Shown in pieces: positions 52,400 through 61,010 of a stretch of 64,000 nt of DNA (its first letter is position 1; each line of letters begins with the position of its first letter). A program made the translations under genes and the position numbers. Under the pieces are notes generated by a model that saw nothing but the letters and a program-made list of their open reading frames with translations, made no database searches and was not told the origin of the DNA. The DNA is from UBA6059 sp040222235 (lineage in GTDB: Bacteria > Bacteroidota > Bacteroidia > Cytophagales > Cyclobacteriaceae): the NCBI GenBank assembly GCA_040222235.1, contig JAVKDO010000066.1, positions 1-64,000 on the forward strand, written 5' to 3'.

Positions 52400-53452
52400 A
52401 TGAAGACAATTAAAGGACCTGCCATTTTCTTAGCCCAATTCTTGGGAGATACTGCACCGTTTAACGATCTGGAATCCATCTGTAGATGGGCAGCACAGTT
52501 AGGCTACAAAGGAGTGCAAATCCCCACCTGGGATCCACGATGCATCGACCTTGAGCAATGTGCCAAGAGTAGGACATACGCCGATGAGCTCAAAGGTAAA
52601 GTTGAGGCCTGTGGAGTGGAGATCACAGAGTTGAGTACTCACCTGCAAGGACAATTAGTAGCTGTAAACCCTGCCTATGACCAGATGTTCGACGGTTTCG
52701 CACCCAAGGAAGTGCATGGTAATCCAAAAGCGCGTACCGAGTGGGCAGTACAGCAACTCAAATATGCAGCGCAAGCGAGCCATAACTTAGGAATTAACGT
52801 GCATGCGACCTTCTCTGGTGCTTTGATTTGGCCATACGTATATCCATGGCCACAGCGCCCCGCTGGTTTAGTGGAGGCCGGATTCGAAGAGCTAGCTAAT
52901 CGCTGGCTACCAATTCTTAATGAGTTTGACACTCAGGGTGTGGATGTCTGCTATGAGGTTCATCCTGGTGAAGACCTTCATGACGGAGTGACTTTCGAGC
53001 GATTCTTAGAAGCTACAAATAATCATACCCGGGCGAGACTGCTTTATGATCCTAGCCACTTTGTGCTACAGCAGCTCGACTATCTACAATACATCGACTT
53101 TTATCATGAGCACATCCGCATGTTCCATGTCAAAGATGCGGAGTTCAATCCTAGTGGCAAGGCTGGCGTTTACGGTAGTTACTCTTCGTGGGTAGATCGA
53201 CCAGGTCGCTTCAGATCACTCGGTGATGGTCAGGTAGACTTCAAGTCGATTTTTACTAAGCTATCGCAATATGGCTATGACGGCTGGGCAGTGATGGAAT
53301 GGGAATGCTGTATCAAGAGTCCAGAACAAGGTGCTAGAGAAGGATCTAAGTTCATCGCGGATCACATCATTGAAGTAACGGATAAAGCCTTTGATGACTT
53401 TGCAGATGCAGGAACAGATGACGAGACTAATCGAAAAATATTAGGGTTATAA
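52400..53452 (+). CDS. Sugar phosphate isomerase/epimerase-type TIM barrel
   Basis: 350 residues, xylose-isomerase-like AP-endonuclease-2 fold, cytoplasmic. Metal-site residues are visible in TELSTHLQGQ, CYEVHPGEDLHDG, YDPSHFVLQQLDY, MFHVKDAEF and AVMEWECC. I chose ATG 52400 (MKTIKGPAIFLAQFLGDTAP), where the barrel begins; the open frame upstream runs through the repeat cluster. In 3-keto-glycoside pathways such proteins act as isomerases or lyases on the oxidised sugar. Substrate unknown. Confidence 0.85.
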   Translation: MKTIKGPAIFLAQFLGDTAPFNDLESICRWAAQLGYKGVQIPTWDPRCIDLEQCAKSRTYADELKGKVEACGVEITELSTHLQGQLVAVNPAYDQMFDGFAPKEVHGNPKARTEWAVQQLKYAAQASHNLGINVHATFSGALIWPYVYPWPQRPAGLVEAGFEELANRWLPILNEFDTQGVDVCYEVHPGEDLHDGVTFERFLEATNNHTRARLLYDPSHFVLQQLDYLQYIDFYHEHIRMFHVKDAEFNPSGKAGVYGSYSSWVDRPGRFRSLGDGQVDFKSIFTKLSQYGYDGWAVMEWECCIKSPEQGAREGSKFIADHIIEVTDKAFDDFADAGTDDETNRKILGL

Positions 53453-53462
53453 ACTAATCAAT

Positions 53463-56400
53463 ATGATCAATCTAAAATCAATGGGATCAGCCGCAGGGCT
53501 GATTTTCGTTTTGTTTCTCGCCAGTTGTGGGTCTAACACCCAAACGACCGAGCGCCCGAGAGAACCCTGGGTATTTCGGTCGGTGCTCGATGAACAGGCC
53601 AGAATGGTGACCGCCGCGCTCCACGATGAGATGTGGGTGGCTTACAGCGCACAAAATGGCAACCTCTATAAAGTATGGAAAGGAGGCGCCAACTTCGAGG
53701 GGGCAGTCTACACGACCGTTCACGGCCCACAGCCCACTAGTAAAGGCTATGATTATTTCATGGGAGGTATAGAAGACAGCAATTGGAGCATCACCATGAA
53801 TGGGCAGACTTCAGCTCCTGCCAAAATCCAATTCAGAGGCCATCGATTGACTGATGAAGGAGTGGTCTTTAGCTATGAACTCAGAGGATCGGGCTACAAC
53901 ATTCTGGTAAGGGAAAACCCCGAGTGTATCAAGCGGGGCAATCAAAATGGCTTGGTTAGAAAATTTAATGTGTCAGGTCTTCCTACCGGAGCTGAACTAC
54001 GACACAACACCGTTTTCAGCTCATTGCAGGTGGATACGGACTACTCCACGACAGGCAACTTCGAAATGAAAAGTAAGGAAGAGCAGTCCTACGACAGAGG
54101 AAGTGTTTGGAATGTGACCGGTGACCTGATCTTCTCAGCAGATGGTGAAGCCGAACTTAAAGTATTCTATCATCCTGGATTTGATCGATTGGAGATTGCC
54201 GATGGCGGTGCTGTGGCTACTGCGGATGTGGTCGAGCACCCTGGTAAGGGATTGATTTACAACAGTGACTGTAAGACCTGTCACAACGAGGAGGTGAAGA
54301 CAATTGGTCCTGCCTATATCGCTGTAGCCCGGAGATATTCGGATACGGAGGAAGTAACCGAGATGCTCGCAGGAAAGATCATCAAAGGTGGAACCGGGGT
54401 GTGGGGTGAAGTCCCAATGACGGCTCACTCAACCCTTGGCGAAGATGATGCGAAGGAAATGGTGCGTTACATCCTCTCATTGGATGACGGAGATGCAGGG
54501 GGTGATGCAAGCGAGTGGCATCTTGGTGTCAAGACCATACCCATTAAGCTTCCCAATGAAGCACCGACCTTCAGCGGTTCTAGAAGTGGCTTGGCGGCTC
54601 ACCTATATCCGTTCTCTGGAGATAAGCCGAATATGGACGTCATTGCATCGGAGCAGCCGATCAAGGCTGGCCCTGTCACTCAAATCCACTGCCGCGAGCA
54701 GGCCGACTTTGATTTGATGGAGAATTACGTGCTTGAGTTTAAGGGCAAATTGGTGATTGCACAGACAGGCAGCTATTCCTTTAGGTTGGTGACAGATGAT
54801 GGATCTATCCTCTACATCAATGACAAAGAGATCATCAATCATTGGGATCTTCATGGGCCTGAGCCTAAAGATGGCGAGATGTACCTTGAGAAAGGTGAGC
54901 ATCCCCTTCGGATTGTCTTCTTCCAAAAGGGTGGTGGAGCAGCAGCTTCGTTCCAGTATTTCGACAAAGAGGCGGGTCAGTTTGTCGTCGTGCCTGAGGA
55001 CATGCTAAGTCATACAGCTGATGATTATTTGGAGACCCGTGTATTTATTGATAATGCCAAGCTCGTGAAGGCTATTCCCGGTGACAAGCGACCTTTGGAA
55101 GATGTGCATCCGGCATTCGATCTCTATCAAGCGATACCTGATGGTTTTGAACCGAAAGTTGGCGGTATCGACTTCTTTTCTGACGGCAGCATGGTCATCT
55201 CGACATGGGATTCTGTAGGCGCTATCTATCGTATCCGAAATTATACCAGTGCTGATCCCTCACAAATTACTGTTAAGCAAGTGGCAGGTGGTTTAGCAGA
55301 ACCGCTGGGTATCAAAGTGGTGGAAGACACGATCTACGTGCTACAAAAGCAGGAATTGACACAACTCATAGATCATGATGGAGATGAGCTGATTGACGAA
55401 TACCGCACTTTTAGCAACGCATGGCGAGTATCTGCCAATTTTCACGAGTTTGCGTTTGGGCTAGTTTATAAGGCCGGCTATTTCTACGGGACACTGGCTA
55501 CCGCAATATTGCCCGGTGGAGCTAGTGCGCAACCCCAGATTCCCGATAGGGGCAAGGTGGTAAAAATTAGTCGTAAGGACGGTTCATCAGAGTTTGTAGC
55601 CCATGGCCTTCGCACGCCTAACGGAATCGGAGAAGGCGTGGATGGAGAGCTCTTTGTGGCAGATAACCAGGGTGACTGGCTACCGGCCAGCAAGATCGTC
55701 CATGTCAAAGAAGGACAGTTTTATGGTTCAAGATCTGTCGATCCAGAAGGCACGGTCAATACCAAAGAGAAGTTGCCGGTTGTCTGGCTACCGCAGGACG
55801 AGATCGGGAACTCACCGAGTGAACCCATCGCTATCAACGTTGGCCCGTATGCTGGACAAATGATTCATGGCGAGGTGACCCATGGTGGCCTCAAGCGTGT
55901 ATTTGCGGAGAAGGTAGATGGTGAGTATCAGGGAGCAGTATTCCGCTTTACTCAGGGTTTAATGGCAGGCATCAATCGCATTGACTGGGGGCCTGATGGT
56001 TCGCTTTATGTGGGCGGAGTTGGTTCTACTGGCAACTGGTCACATACCGGCAAAAAATGGTTCGGTGTGCAACGCCTTGTTTATCAGGATAGGCCTGTCT
56101 TCGAAATGCTAGCCGTTCGGTCCAGGTCTAATGGATTCGAAATAGAATTTACACAACCCATTAAAGAAGGTGAGCGTGTTGATGCTAGCAACTTCGAAGT
56201 GCAGCAGTGGTATTACCTCCCAACGCCGGAATATGGTGGCCCGAAATTGGACCTTGAAGATTTAGACATTAAGTCCTTCAATCTGTCAGCGGATCGCAAG
56301 AAAGTTTTCATAGAACTGGATGGTCTCAAGACCAATCATGTGGTCTACTTGAGAATTGCCAAACCATTCATTGGTGAAGGAGAACTGGAACTATGGACGA

Positions 56401-57155
56401 CTGAGGCGTGGTATACACTCAATGCTATCGGTACTGAGCAGGGCTTTAGCAATCCTGTGCGCGTCTCGAATAATACACTTTCTGATAAGGAGCAGCAAGA
56501 GGGTTGGAAGCTTTTGTTCGACGGTAAAAGTACTGCCGGACTTAGAAAGTTTAAAGGGGATCAGATCGGTAAGAGATGGCAGGTAACCAACGGCACGCTC
56601 ATGTTTTCTGGTAAGGATGCCAACGATACTGGCTGGCAAGCTGCCGATGGAGGCGATATCATCATCACTGATAAGACTTATAAAAACTTTGAGCTTCAGC
56701 TGGACTGGAAGATATCAGAAGGCGGTAATAGCGGTATCATTTACAATGTGATCGAAGATGATAAATACGACTATGTGTGGCAGACGGGAATGGAAATGCA
56801 GATCCTGGATAATGCGCGTCACCCTGATGGACAAATAGAGAAGCACAGAGCTGGAGATTTGTACGACTTGATCGAGACAAAGTTTGTAACGGCAAGCCCT
56901 CCTGGAGAATGGAACAGTATCCGATTGATCGTACAAAATGGATACGTCCAGCACTGGCAAAACGGCTACAAAGTAGTCGAATACCAATTCGGTACCCCTG
57001 AGTGGGAGGCCATGGTAGCTGGCAGTAAATTCAAGGAGATGCCTGACTTTGGTACAGCTAGTGAAGGCGGCCATATAGCTTTACAAGACCATGGAGATGC
57101 TGTGTGGTTTAGAAATATTAAGATTAGAGAACTACCTAATGACCCTAACCTATGA
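53463..57155 (+). CDS. Multi-domain lipoprotein: cytochrome c, PA14, beta-propeller, DUF1080
   Basis: 1230 residues. Signal with lipobox LASC (Cys near 22). Residues about 30-255: an uncharacterised beta-rich domain. CKTCH near 270 is a c-type haem site (with Met ligand possible in GEVPMTAH). PA14 carbohydrate-binding domain about 376-500 (GSYSFRLVTDDGSILYINDK). Six-bladed sorbosone/glucose-dehydrogenase-like propeller about 555-880 (DGFEPKVGGIDFFSDGSMVI, GLRTPNGIGEG, NQGDWLPASKIVH). DUF1080/3-keto-disaccharide hydrolase about 1010-1225 (GWKLLFDGKSTAGLRKFKG, SGIIYNV, HWQNGYKVVEY). It is probably on the cell surface or in the periplasm, coupling sugar oxidation and cleavage. It overlaps the next gene by 4 bp. 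Confidence 0.87.
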   Translation: MINLKSMGSAAGLIFVLFLASCGSNTQTTERPREPWVFRSVLDEQARMVTAALHDEMWVAYSAQNGNLYKVWKGGANFEGAVYTTVHGPQPTSKGYDYFMGGIEDSNWSITMNGQTSAPAKIQFRGHRLTDEGVVFSYELRGSGYNILVRENPECIKRGNQNGLVRKFNVSGLPTGAELRHNTVFSSLQVDTDYSTTGNFEMKSKEEQSYDRGSVWNVTGDLIFSADGEAELKVFYHPGFDRLEIADGGAVATADVVEHPGKGLIYNSDCKTCHNEEVKTIGPAYIAVARRYSDTEEVTEMLAGKIIKGGTGVWGEVPMTAHSTLGEDDAKEMVRYILSLDDGDAGGDASEWHLGVKTIPIKLPNEAPTFSGSRSGLAAHLYPFSGDKPNMDVIASEQPIKAGPVTQIHCREQADFDLMENYVLEFKGKLVIAQTGSYSFRLVTDDGSILYINDKEIINHWDLHGPEPKDGEMYLEKGEHPLRIVFFQKGGGAAASFQYFDKEAGQFVVVPEDMLSHTADDYLETRVFIDNAKLVKAIPGDKRPLEDVHPAFDLYQAIPDGFEPKVGGIDFFSDGSMVISTWDSVGAIYRIRNYTSADPSQITVKQVAGGLAEPLGIKVVEDTIYVLQKQELTQLIDHDGDELIDEYRTFSNAWRVSANFHEFAFGLVYKAGYFYGTLATAILPGGASAQPQIPDRGKVVKISRKDGSSEFVAHGLRTPNGIGEGVDGELFVADNQGDWLPASKIVHVKEGQFYGSRSVDPEGTVNTKEKLPVVWLPQDEIGNSPSEPIAINVGPYAGQMIHGEVTHGGLKRVFAEKVDGEYQGAVFRFTQGLMAGINRIDWGPDGSLYVGGVGSTGNWSHTGKKWFGVQRLVYQDRPVFEMLAVRSRSNGFEIEFTQPIKEGERVDASNFEVQQWYYLPTPEYGGPKLDLEDLDIKSFNLSADRKKVFIELDGLKTNHVVYLRIAKPFIGEGELELWTTEAWYTLNAIGTEQGFSNPVRVSNNTLSDKEQQEGWKLLFDGKSTAGLRKFKGDQIGKRWQVTNGTLMFSGKDANDTGWQAADGGDIIITDKTYKNFELQLDWKISEGGNSGIIYNVIEDDKYDYVWQTGMEMQILDNARHPDGQIEKHRAGDLYDLIETKFVTASPPGEWNSIRLIVQNGYVQHWQNGYKVVEYQFGTPEWEAMVAGSKFKEMPDFGTASEGGHIALQDHGDAVWFRNIKIRELPNDPNL

Positions 57156-58066
57156 AGACTAGAAGAATATTCATCAAAACAGCAGGAGTAGCCGCAGCAG
57201 GGATGGCCTTGATACCTAGCTGTGCTCCCTCGGCCAAAAAAGAGGAAACCGTAGTTGCTGCTTCAGAACCTGTCCCAGTAGCAGCTAAGAAGGATATTGG
57301 CCTCCAGATCTACACCGTTAGAAATCAGATTGATCAAGACTTGGAGGCCACAATGAAGGCTGTAGCTGAGACGGGCTATAATCAGGTAGAGATATTCGGT
57401 TATGACCATGGTCAATACTTCGGACTGTCTGCTGAGGACTTTTACAAGTTGCTGTCAAAATATGACTTAAGCCCGATCAGTAGCCACCATGGTACGGGAC
57501 GCACCCAGCCTGAGATGGTAGGTACGCTCAGCAACGGTTGGCAACAGGCTGTTGACCATGCCGCCATGGCTGGCCAGCAATATATGGTAATGCCCTACTT
57601 AACCGGCGATGAGCGTTCGATGGAGCACTACAAGGCCCTACCGGAAATGCTGAATAAGGCGGGAGAAGTAGTCAAAGCTGCTGGTATGCAGCTCTGTTAT
57701 CACAACCATGATTTTGAGTTCATGGAAATGGAAGGTGTTCTGCCAATGTATCACATCTTGGACAATACCGATCCAGAGCTTGTCAAAATGGAGTTGGACC
57801 TTTACTGGATTACAAAAGCAGGTTATGACCCAATGGCTTTCTTTGAGAAGTACCCTGGCCGTACACCGCTTTGGCATGTCAAGGATATGGCTAACACTCC
57901 GGAAAAGGGATTTGCTGAAGTAGGAAATGGAGTGATTGATTTTAAGACCATTTTCGCTAACAAAGAGAAATCAGGAATGACCCACTTCTTCGTGGAGCAG
58001 GATCAGTCAGATGATCCATTAAGGAGTATCGGGATCAGCTACAAGAATGTAGCACGATTATTTTAG
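57152..58066 (+). CDS. Tat-exported sugar isomerase/epimerase lipoprotein
   Basis: 304 residues. N-terminus KTRRIFIKTAG is a twin-arginine motif, followed by AAAGMALIPSCAPS, so a Tat-dependent lipoprotein is likely. The mature part is an AP-endonuclease-2 TIM barrel (DIGLQIYTVRNQIDQDLEAT, ISSHHGTG, CYHNHDFEF, MELDLYWITKAG, LWHVKDMA, FVEQDQS). It would act on an oxidised sugar outside the cytoplasm, alongside the preceding DUF1080 protein, with which it is translationally coupled (ATGA). Confidence 0.85.
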   Translation: MKTRRIFIKTAGVAAAGMALIPSCAPSAKKEETVVAASEPVPVAAKKDIGLQIYTVRNQIDQDLEATMKAVAETGYNQVEIFGYDHGQYFGLSAEDFYKLLSKYDLSPISSHHGTGRTQPEMVGTLSNGWQQAVDHAAMAGQQYMVMPYLTGDERSMEHYKALPEMLNKAGEVVKAAGMQLCYHNHDFEFMEMEGVLPMYHILDNTDPELVKMELDLYWITKAGYDPMAFFEKYPGRTPLWHVKDMANTPEKGFAEVGNGVIDFKTIFANKEKSGMTHFFVEQDQSDDPLRSIGISYKNVARLF

Positions 58067-58078
58067 CAGATATAGCTT

Positions 58079-60400
58079 ATGCGTTGGTTTGGAGGGTTGA
58101 TTATACTGCTGTTGGCAACTAATGGAATTGCTCAAAGTATCAAGGGTAATATAAAAGAAGCACTGAGCTTTGATCCCGTGATTGGGGCCAACATTGCGAT
58201 AGCGCAAAACAGGACACCTAAAAATACTAGCTCCGGTATATCTACGGATAATGATGGTCGATTCGAGCTTGACCTAGAACCTGGAAGGTACAATTTGCTC
58301 ATTAGTGCCGTGGGCTATGAGCAGCTATTGATACAAGAAGTGCTGGTGAAGGCCGGTAAGCAGCTAGTGCTCGACGTAGAGCTTAACCCCGCGACCTATC
58401 GGCTGGGAGAAGTCGTCATTTCAGCGAACAGCCAAAACGAGATAGACGGTATTCGATCCATTACCATGGAAGAAACTATGCGCTACGCAGCGACATATTT
58501 TGATCCTGCCAGGCTCACGCTCTCATTGCCGGCTGTTGCAGCTACCAATGATCAGAACAACAATATTTCCGTTAGGGGAAACTCGCCCAATCATCTTCGA
58601 TGGCGACTAGAGGGTGTCGAGATCGTCAACCCGAATCACCTGAGCAATGCAGGCACTCTGAGTGATCGGCCTTCCCAAAACGGTGGAGGTGTCAATATCT
58701 TGAGTACCCAAATGATGTCAAATTCATCCTTCGTTTATGGAGCATTTGATGCCACTTATGGCAATAGCATCGGAGGCATCTTCGATATAGGCATAAGGGC
58801 TGGAAATAAACAGAAAAGGGAATACACCTTGCAAGCTGGACTGCTTGGGTTCGATGCATCTGCGGAGGGTCCCATCAAGCGAGGTGGAGCCAGCTACTTG
58901 GTGAATTATCGCTACAGTACGGTCGGTCTGCTGTCCGCCATGGGTGTGGACTTTGGGGGAGAGTCGATCGGTTTTCAGGATCTGGCTTTCAATATCAACG
59001 TGCCGCTGAAGCGCGGCAACCTCAAGCTTTTTGCGATGGGCGGGGTTAGCACAAATGAGTTTGAGGGGTTGAATGACCCTTCCGAATGGGAAGAAGACAA
59101 GGATAGGTCTGACATCAAAGCTGATGGACATGTGGGGGCTGCCGGGATTTCCTTTGATCGGTCGCTGGGGGGAGGAATACTCCAACTGACTTCCGTATTC
59201 TCTAGTCAAAAGAGCGTTAGAGATGAGCAGCAGCGTGACCTGACTGGATTTATGAATGCCTCCGCTTACGACTACTACCGTGAATCACTCTCTTCGACCC
59301 ACTTGTCTTGGGCCAAATCTGTTGGTATTTTCACCTATGAGGTGGGTAGTTATCTAAACTTGTATGACTATCGGATTACTCGACAGTCCAGTAATATCAG
59401 ATTTAATGATCTGGTACCTATGAACATTGATGATGAGCAGATCATGTTGCTCACACCCTATATTGATACGCGCTGGCAGATTAGTCAGAAATTGGAACTA
59501 GCCCTTGGCATCCAGGGCAACTATCAAAATTTGAATCCTGGTTTTCAGATAGACCCCAGAGCGGCACTCACCTATCAAGTTAACGAAAAGAATAAGCTAC
59601 GACTGGCTAGTGGTGGGTACAGTCAGGTGATGTCTCCTTTCATCTACTACAACCTTCGCAATTCCGTAGTGACAGATGGCTACCGCTATCCTAATAAAGC
59701 CATGGGGCTATTGAGCTCTCAAGTGACGAACCTCTCATGGCAAAGAGTCCTATCGGAAAGAACTACCTTCAGAACTGAGGTCTACTGGCAGCACTATGTT
59801 GACGTGCCAGTTTCTATCAATTCGGACTTTTCTGTGCTCAACTATTTCGATGGAGATGCCTGGTTCAGATTAACACCAGAAGGCTCAGGAGATACTTATG
59901 GATGGGAGACCACCTTAGAGCAGAAGCTGTCGAAGGACTTTTACTATCTGGTCAGCTTGAGTTTTATAGACTCCAGATTTACCACATTGGAAGGAGAGGA
60001 GTACGACACGAGATTTAATACCAACTATGCATTAAACATTACTACTGGGAAGGAATTCGTGACAAAGAGAGGCAATGGCTTTAGTGTAAATGTAAGATCA
60101 ATCTGGCAGGGTGGTCTGAGGGATTACCGTATAGGGGTTGATCAAGCGCCTTTCTTTCTTTTCCCTACGCAAGAAGGCGACCCTTTTGCCTTTCAATATG
60201 AAGACTACTTCCGGTGGGACTTGCGCTTAGCTTGGACGAAGAACAAGCCTAACTACACCCGCATGATCTATTTGGATATCCAAAACCTAACCAATAGAAA
60301 GAATACTGCCTTCTATGATTTCGACGAGGTGCAGCAAGGCGTGGTAAGAAGAGAGCAGCTGGGTCTCATTCCAATATTAACCTACAGAGTTGAGTTTTGA
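58079..60400 (+). CDS. TonB-dependent receptor with carboxypeptidase-regulatory domain
   Basis: 773 residues. A signal peptide (GLIILLLATNGIAQS) is followed by a CarboxypepD_reg-like domain (about 20-110, FELDLEPGRYNLLISAVGYE), the plug (about 125-240: NNISVRGNSPNHLRWRLEGV) and the 22-strand beta barrel ending in ILTYRVEF. It imports a substrate across the outer membrane using TonB energy. There is no SusD partner in the cluster, unlike SusCD polysaccharide loci. It is 12 bp from the upstream gene and likely supplies sugars to this pathway. Confidence 0.88.
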   Translation: MRWFGGLIILLLATNGIAQSIKGNIKEALSFDPVIGANIAIAQNRTPKNTSSGISTDNDGRFELDLEPGRYNLLISAVGYEQLLIQEVLVKAGKQLVLDVELNPATYRLGEVVISANSQNEIDGIRSITMEETMRYAATYFDPARLTLSLPAVAATNDQNNNISVRGNSPNHLRWRLEGVEIVNPNHLSNAGTLSDRPSQNGGGVNILSTQMMSNSSFVYGAFDATYGNSIGGIFDIGIRAGNKQKREYTLQAGLLGFDASAEGPIKRGGASYLVNYRYSTVGLLSAMGVDFGGESIGFQDLAFNINVPLKRGNLKLFAMGGVSTNEFEGLNDPSEWEEDKDRSDIKADGHVGAAGISFDRSLGGGILQLTSVFSSQKSVRDEQQRDLTGFMNASAYDYYRESLSSTHLSWAKSVGIFTYEVGSYLNLYDYRITRQSSNIRFNDLVPMNIDDEQIMLLTPYIDTRWQISQKLELALGIQGNYQNLNPGFQIDPRAALTYQVNEKNKLRLASGGYSQVMSPFIYYNLRNSVVTDGYRYPNKAMGLLSSQVTNLSWQRVLSERTTFRTEVYWQHYVDVPVSINSDFSVLNYFDGDAWFRLTPEGSGDTYGWETTLEQKLSKDFYYLVSLSFIDSRFTTLEGEEYDTRFNTNYALNITTGKEFVTKRGNGFSVNVRSIWQGGLRDYRIGVDQAPFFLFPTQEGDPFAFQYEDYFRWDLRLAWTKNKPNYTRMIYLDIQNLTNRKNTAFYDFDEVQQGVVRREQLGLIPILTYRVEF

Positions 60401-60765
60401 TGATGAAGAAAATTATTGATACCATCCTGGCAATCCTCTTTTTCCTGTTTGCAGTGGTGCAATTCAATGATCCTGATCCGCTGCTGTGGATAGCCATCTA
60501 CGGAATAGTTGGTCTGGTCAGCGCAGGTGCTTTTTTCGATAAGTATCACCAGTACGCGCTCATCTCACTGATTCTGATCATCACGGTCTGGTCGTTGATT
60601 CTACTTCCGAACGTCTTCACATGGCTCACCACCTCGAATCTCGATGAACTATCCGGAGAGATGATGTCCGACAAGCCGTATATAGAAGGCACTCGGGAGT
60701 TTGGAGGGCTGCTGATTGCTGATTTGGCGTTGGTGTATCATTGGGTTGTATCTAGAAAAGGCTGA
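60400..60765 (+). CDS. Small membrane protein, TMEM220-like
   Basis: About 121 residues with four membrane helices. The first pair contains ILAILFFLFAVVQFNDPDPL then LWIAIYGIVGLVSAGAFFD, with the NDPDP loop that marks the TMEM220 family. Function unknown. It starts at ATG 60400, overlapping the receptor stop by 1 bp (TGATG); TTG 60397 and ATG 60403 are also open. It is the last gene of the catabolic run. Confidence 0.75.
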   Translation: MMKKIIDTILAILFFLFAVVQFNDPDPLLWIAIYGIVGLVSAGAFFDKYHQYALISLILIITVWSLILLPNVFTWLTTSNLDELSGEMMSDKPYIEGTREFGGLLIADLALVYHWVVSRKG

Positions 60766-60881
60766 GGCTCCTTTGTCACAGATCAAGTCCATAATCTGTT
60801 TTCTCGTCAAGCTGAATTGAACCTTCAAGTGCTTTTAGAAAAGTATGATGGCATTACAGGCCGATCAGAAAAAGATAGTAG

Positions 60882-60912
60882 TTTGTTCAAAAGACAACCT
60901 TTTGTATATTTG
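60882..60912 (+). promoter_or_regulatory. Bacteroidota-type promoter of the AAA ATPase gene
   Basis: TTTG (60882-60885), a 19-nt spacer and TATATTTG (60905-60912) match the consensus TTTG-N19-TAnnTTTG exactly. It gives a leader of about 90 nt that holds three hairpins. Confidence 0.8.
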
Positions 60913-60993
60913 TCCCTTTATGAAGGGATAAATATATAATTTAATATCCTTATATATAAGGATATTATTTCTCACATTCTTACCTTTGTAAGA
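60913..60993 (+). promoter_or_regulatory. Three consecutive inverted repeats in the leader of the AAA ATPase gene
   Basis: TCCCTT-TATG-AAGGGA (60913-60928), a perfect 26-bp palindrome centred on TATA (60942-60967, arm TAATATCCTTATA), and TCTTAC-CTTT-GTAAGA (60978-60993). The last ends 17 bp before the GTG start. They may be protein-binding sites or leader hairpins. Confidence 0.6.
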
Positions 60994-61010
60994 GGATGAA
61001 TTGAACAATA

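Noticed and set aside
58724..59209. 161-codon open frame on the minus strand
   Set aside because: Antisense to the TonB-dependent receptor; no family-like content.
58079..60400. SusC of a SusCD polysaccharide utilisation locus
   Set aside because: No SusD-like lipoprotein is adjacent and the receptor is shorter than typical SusC proteins.
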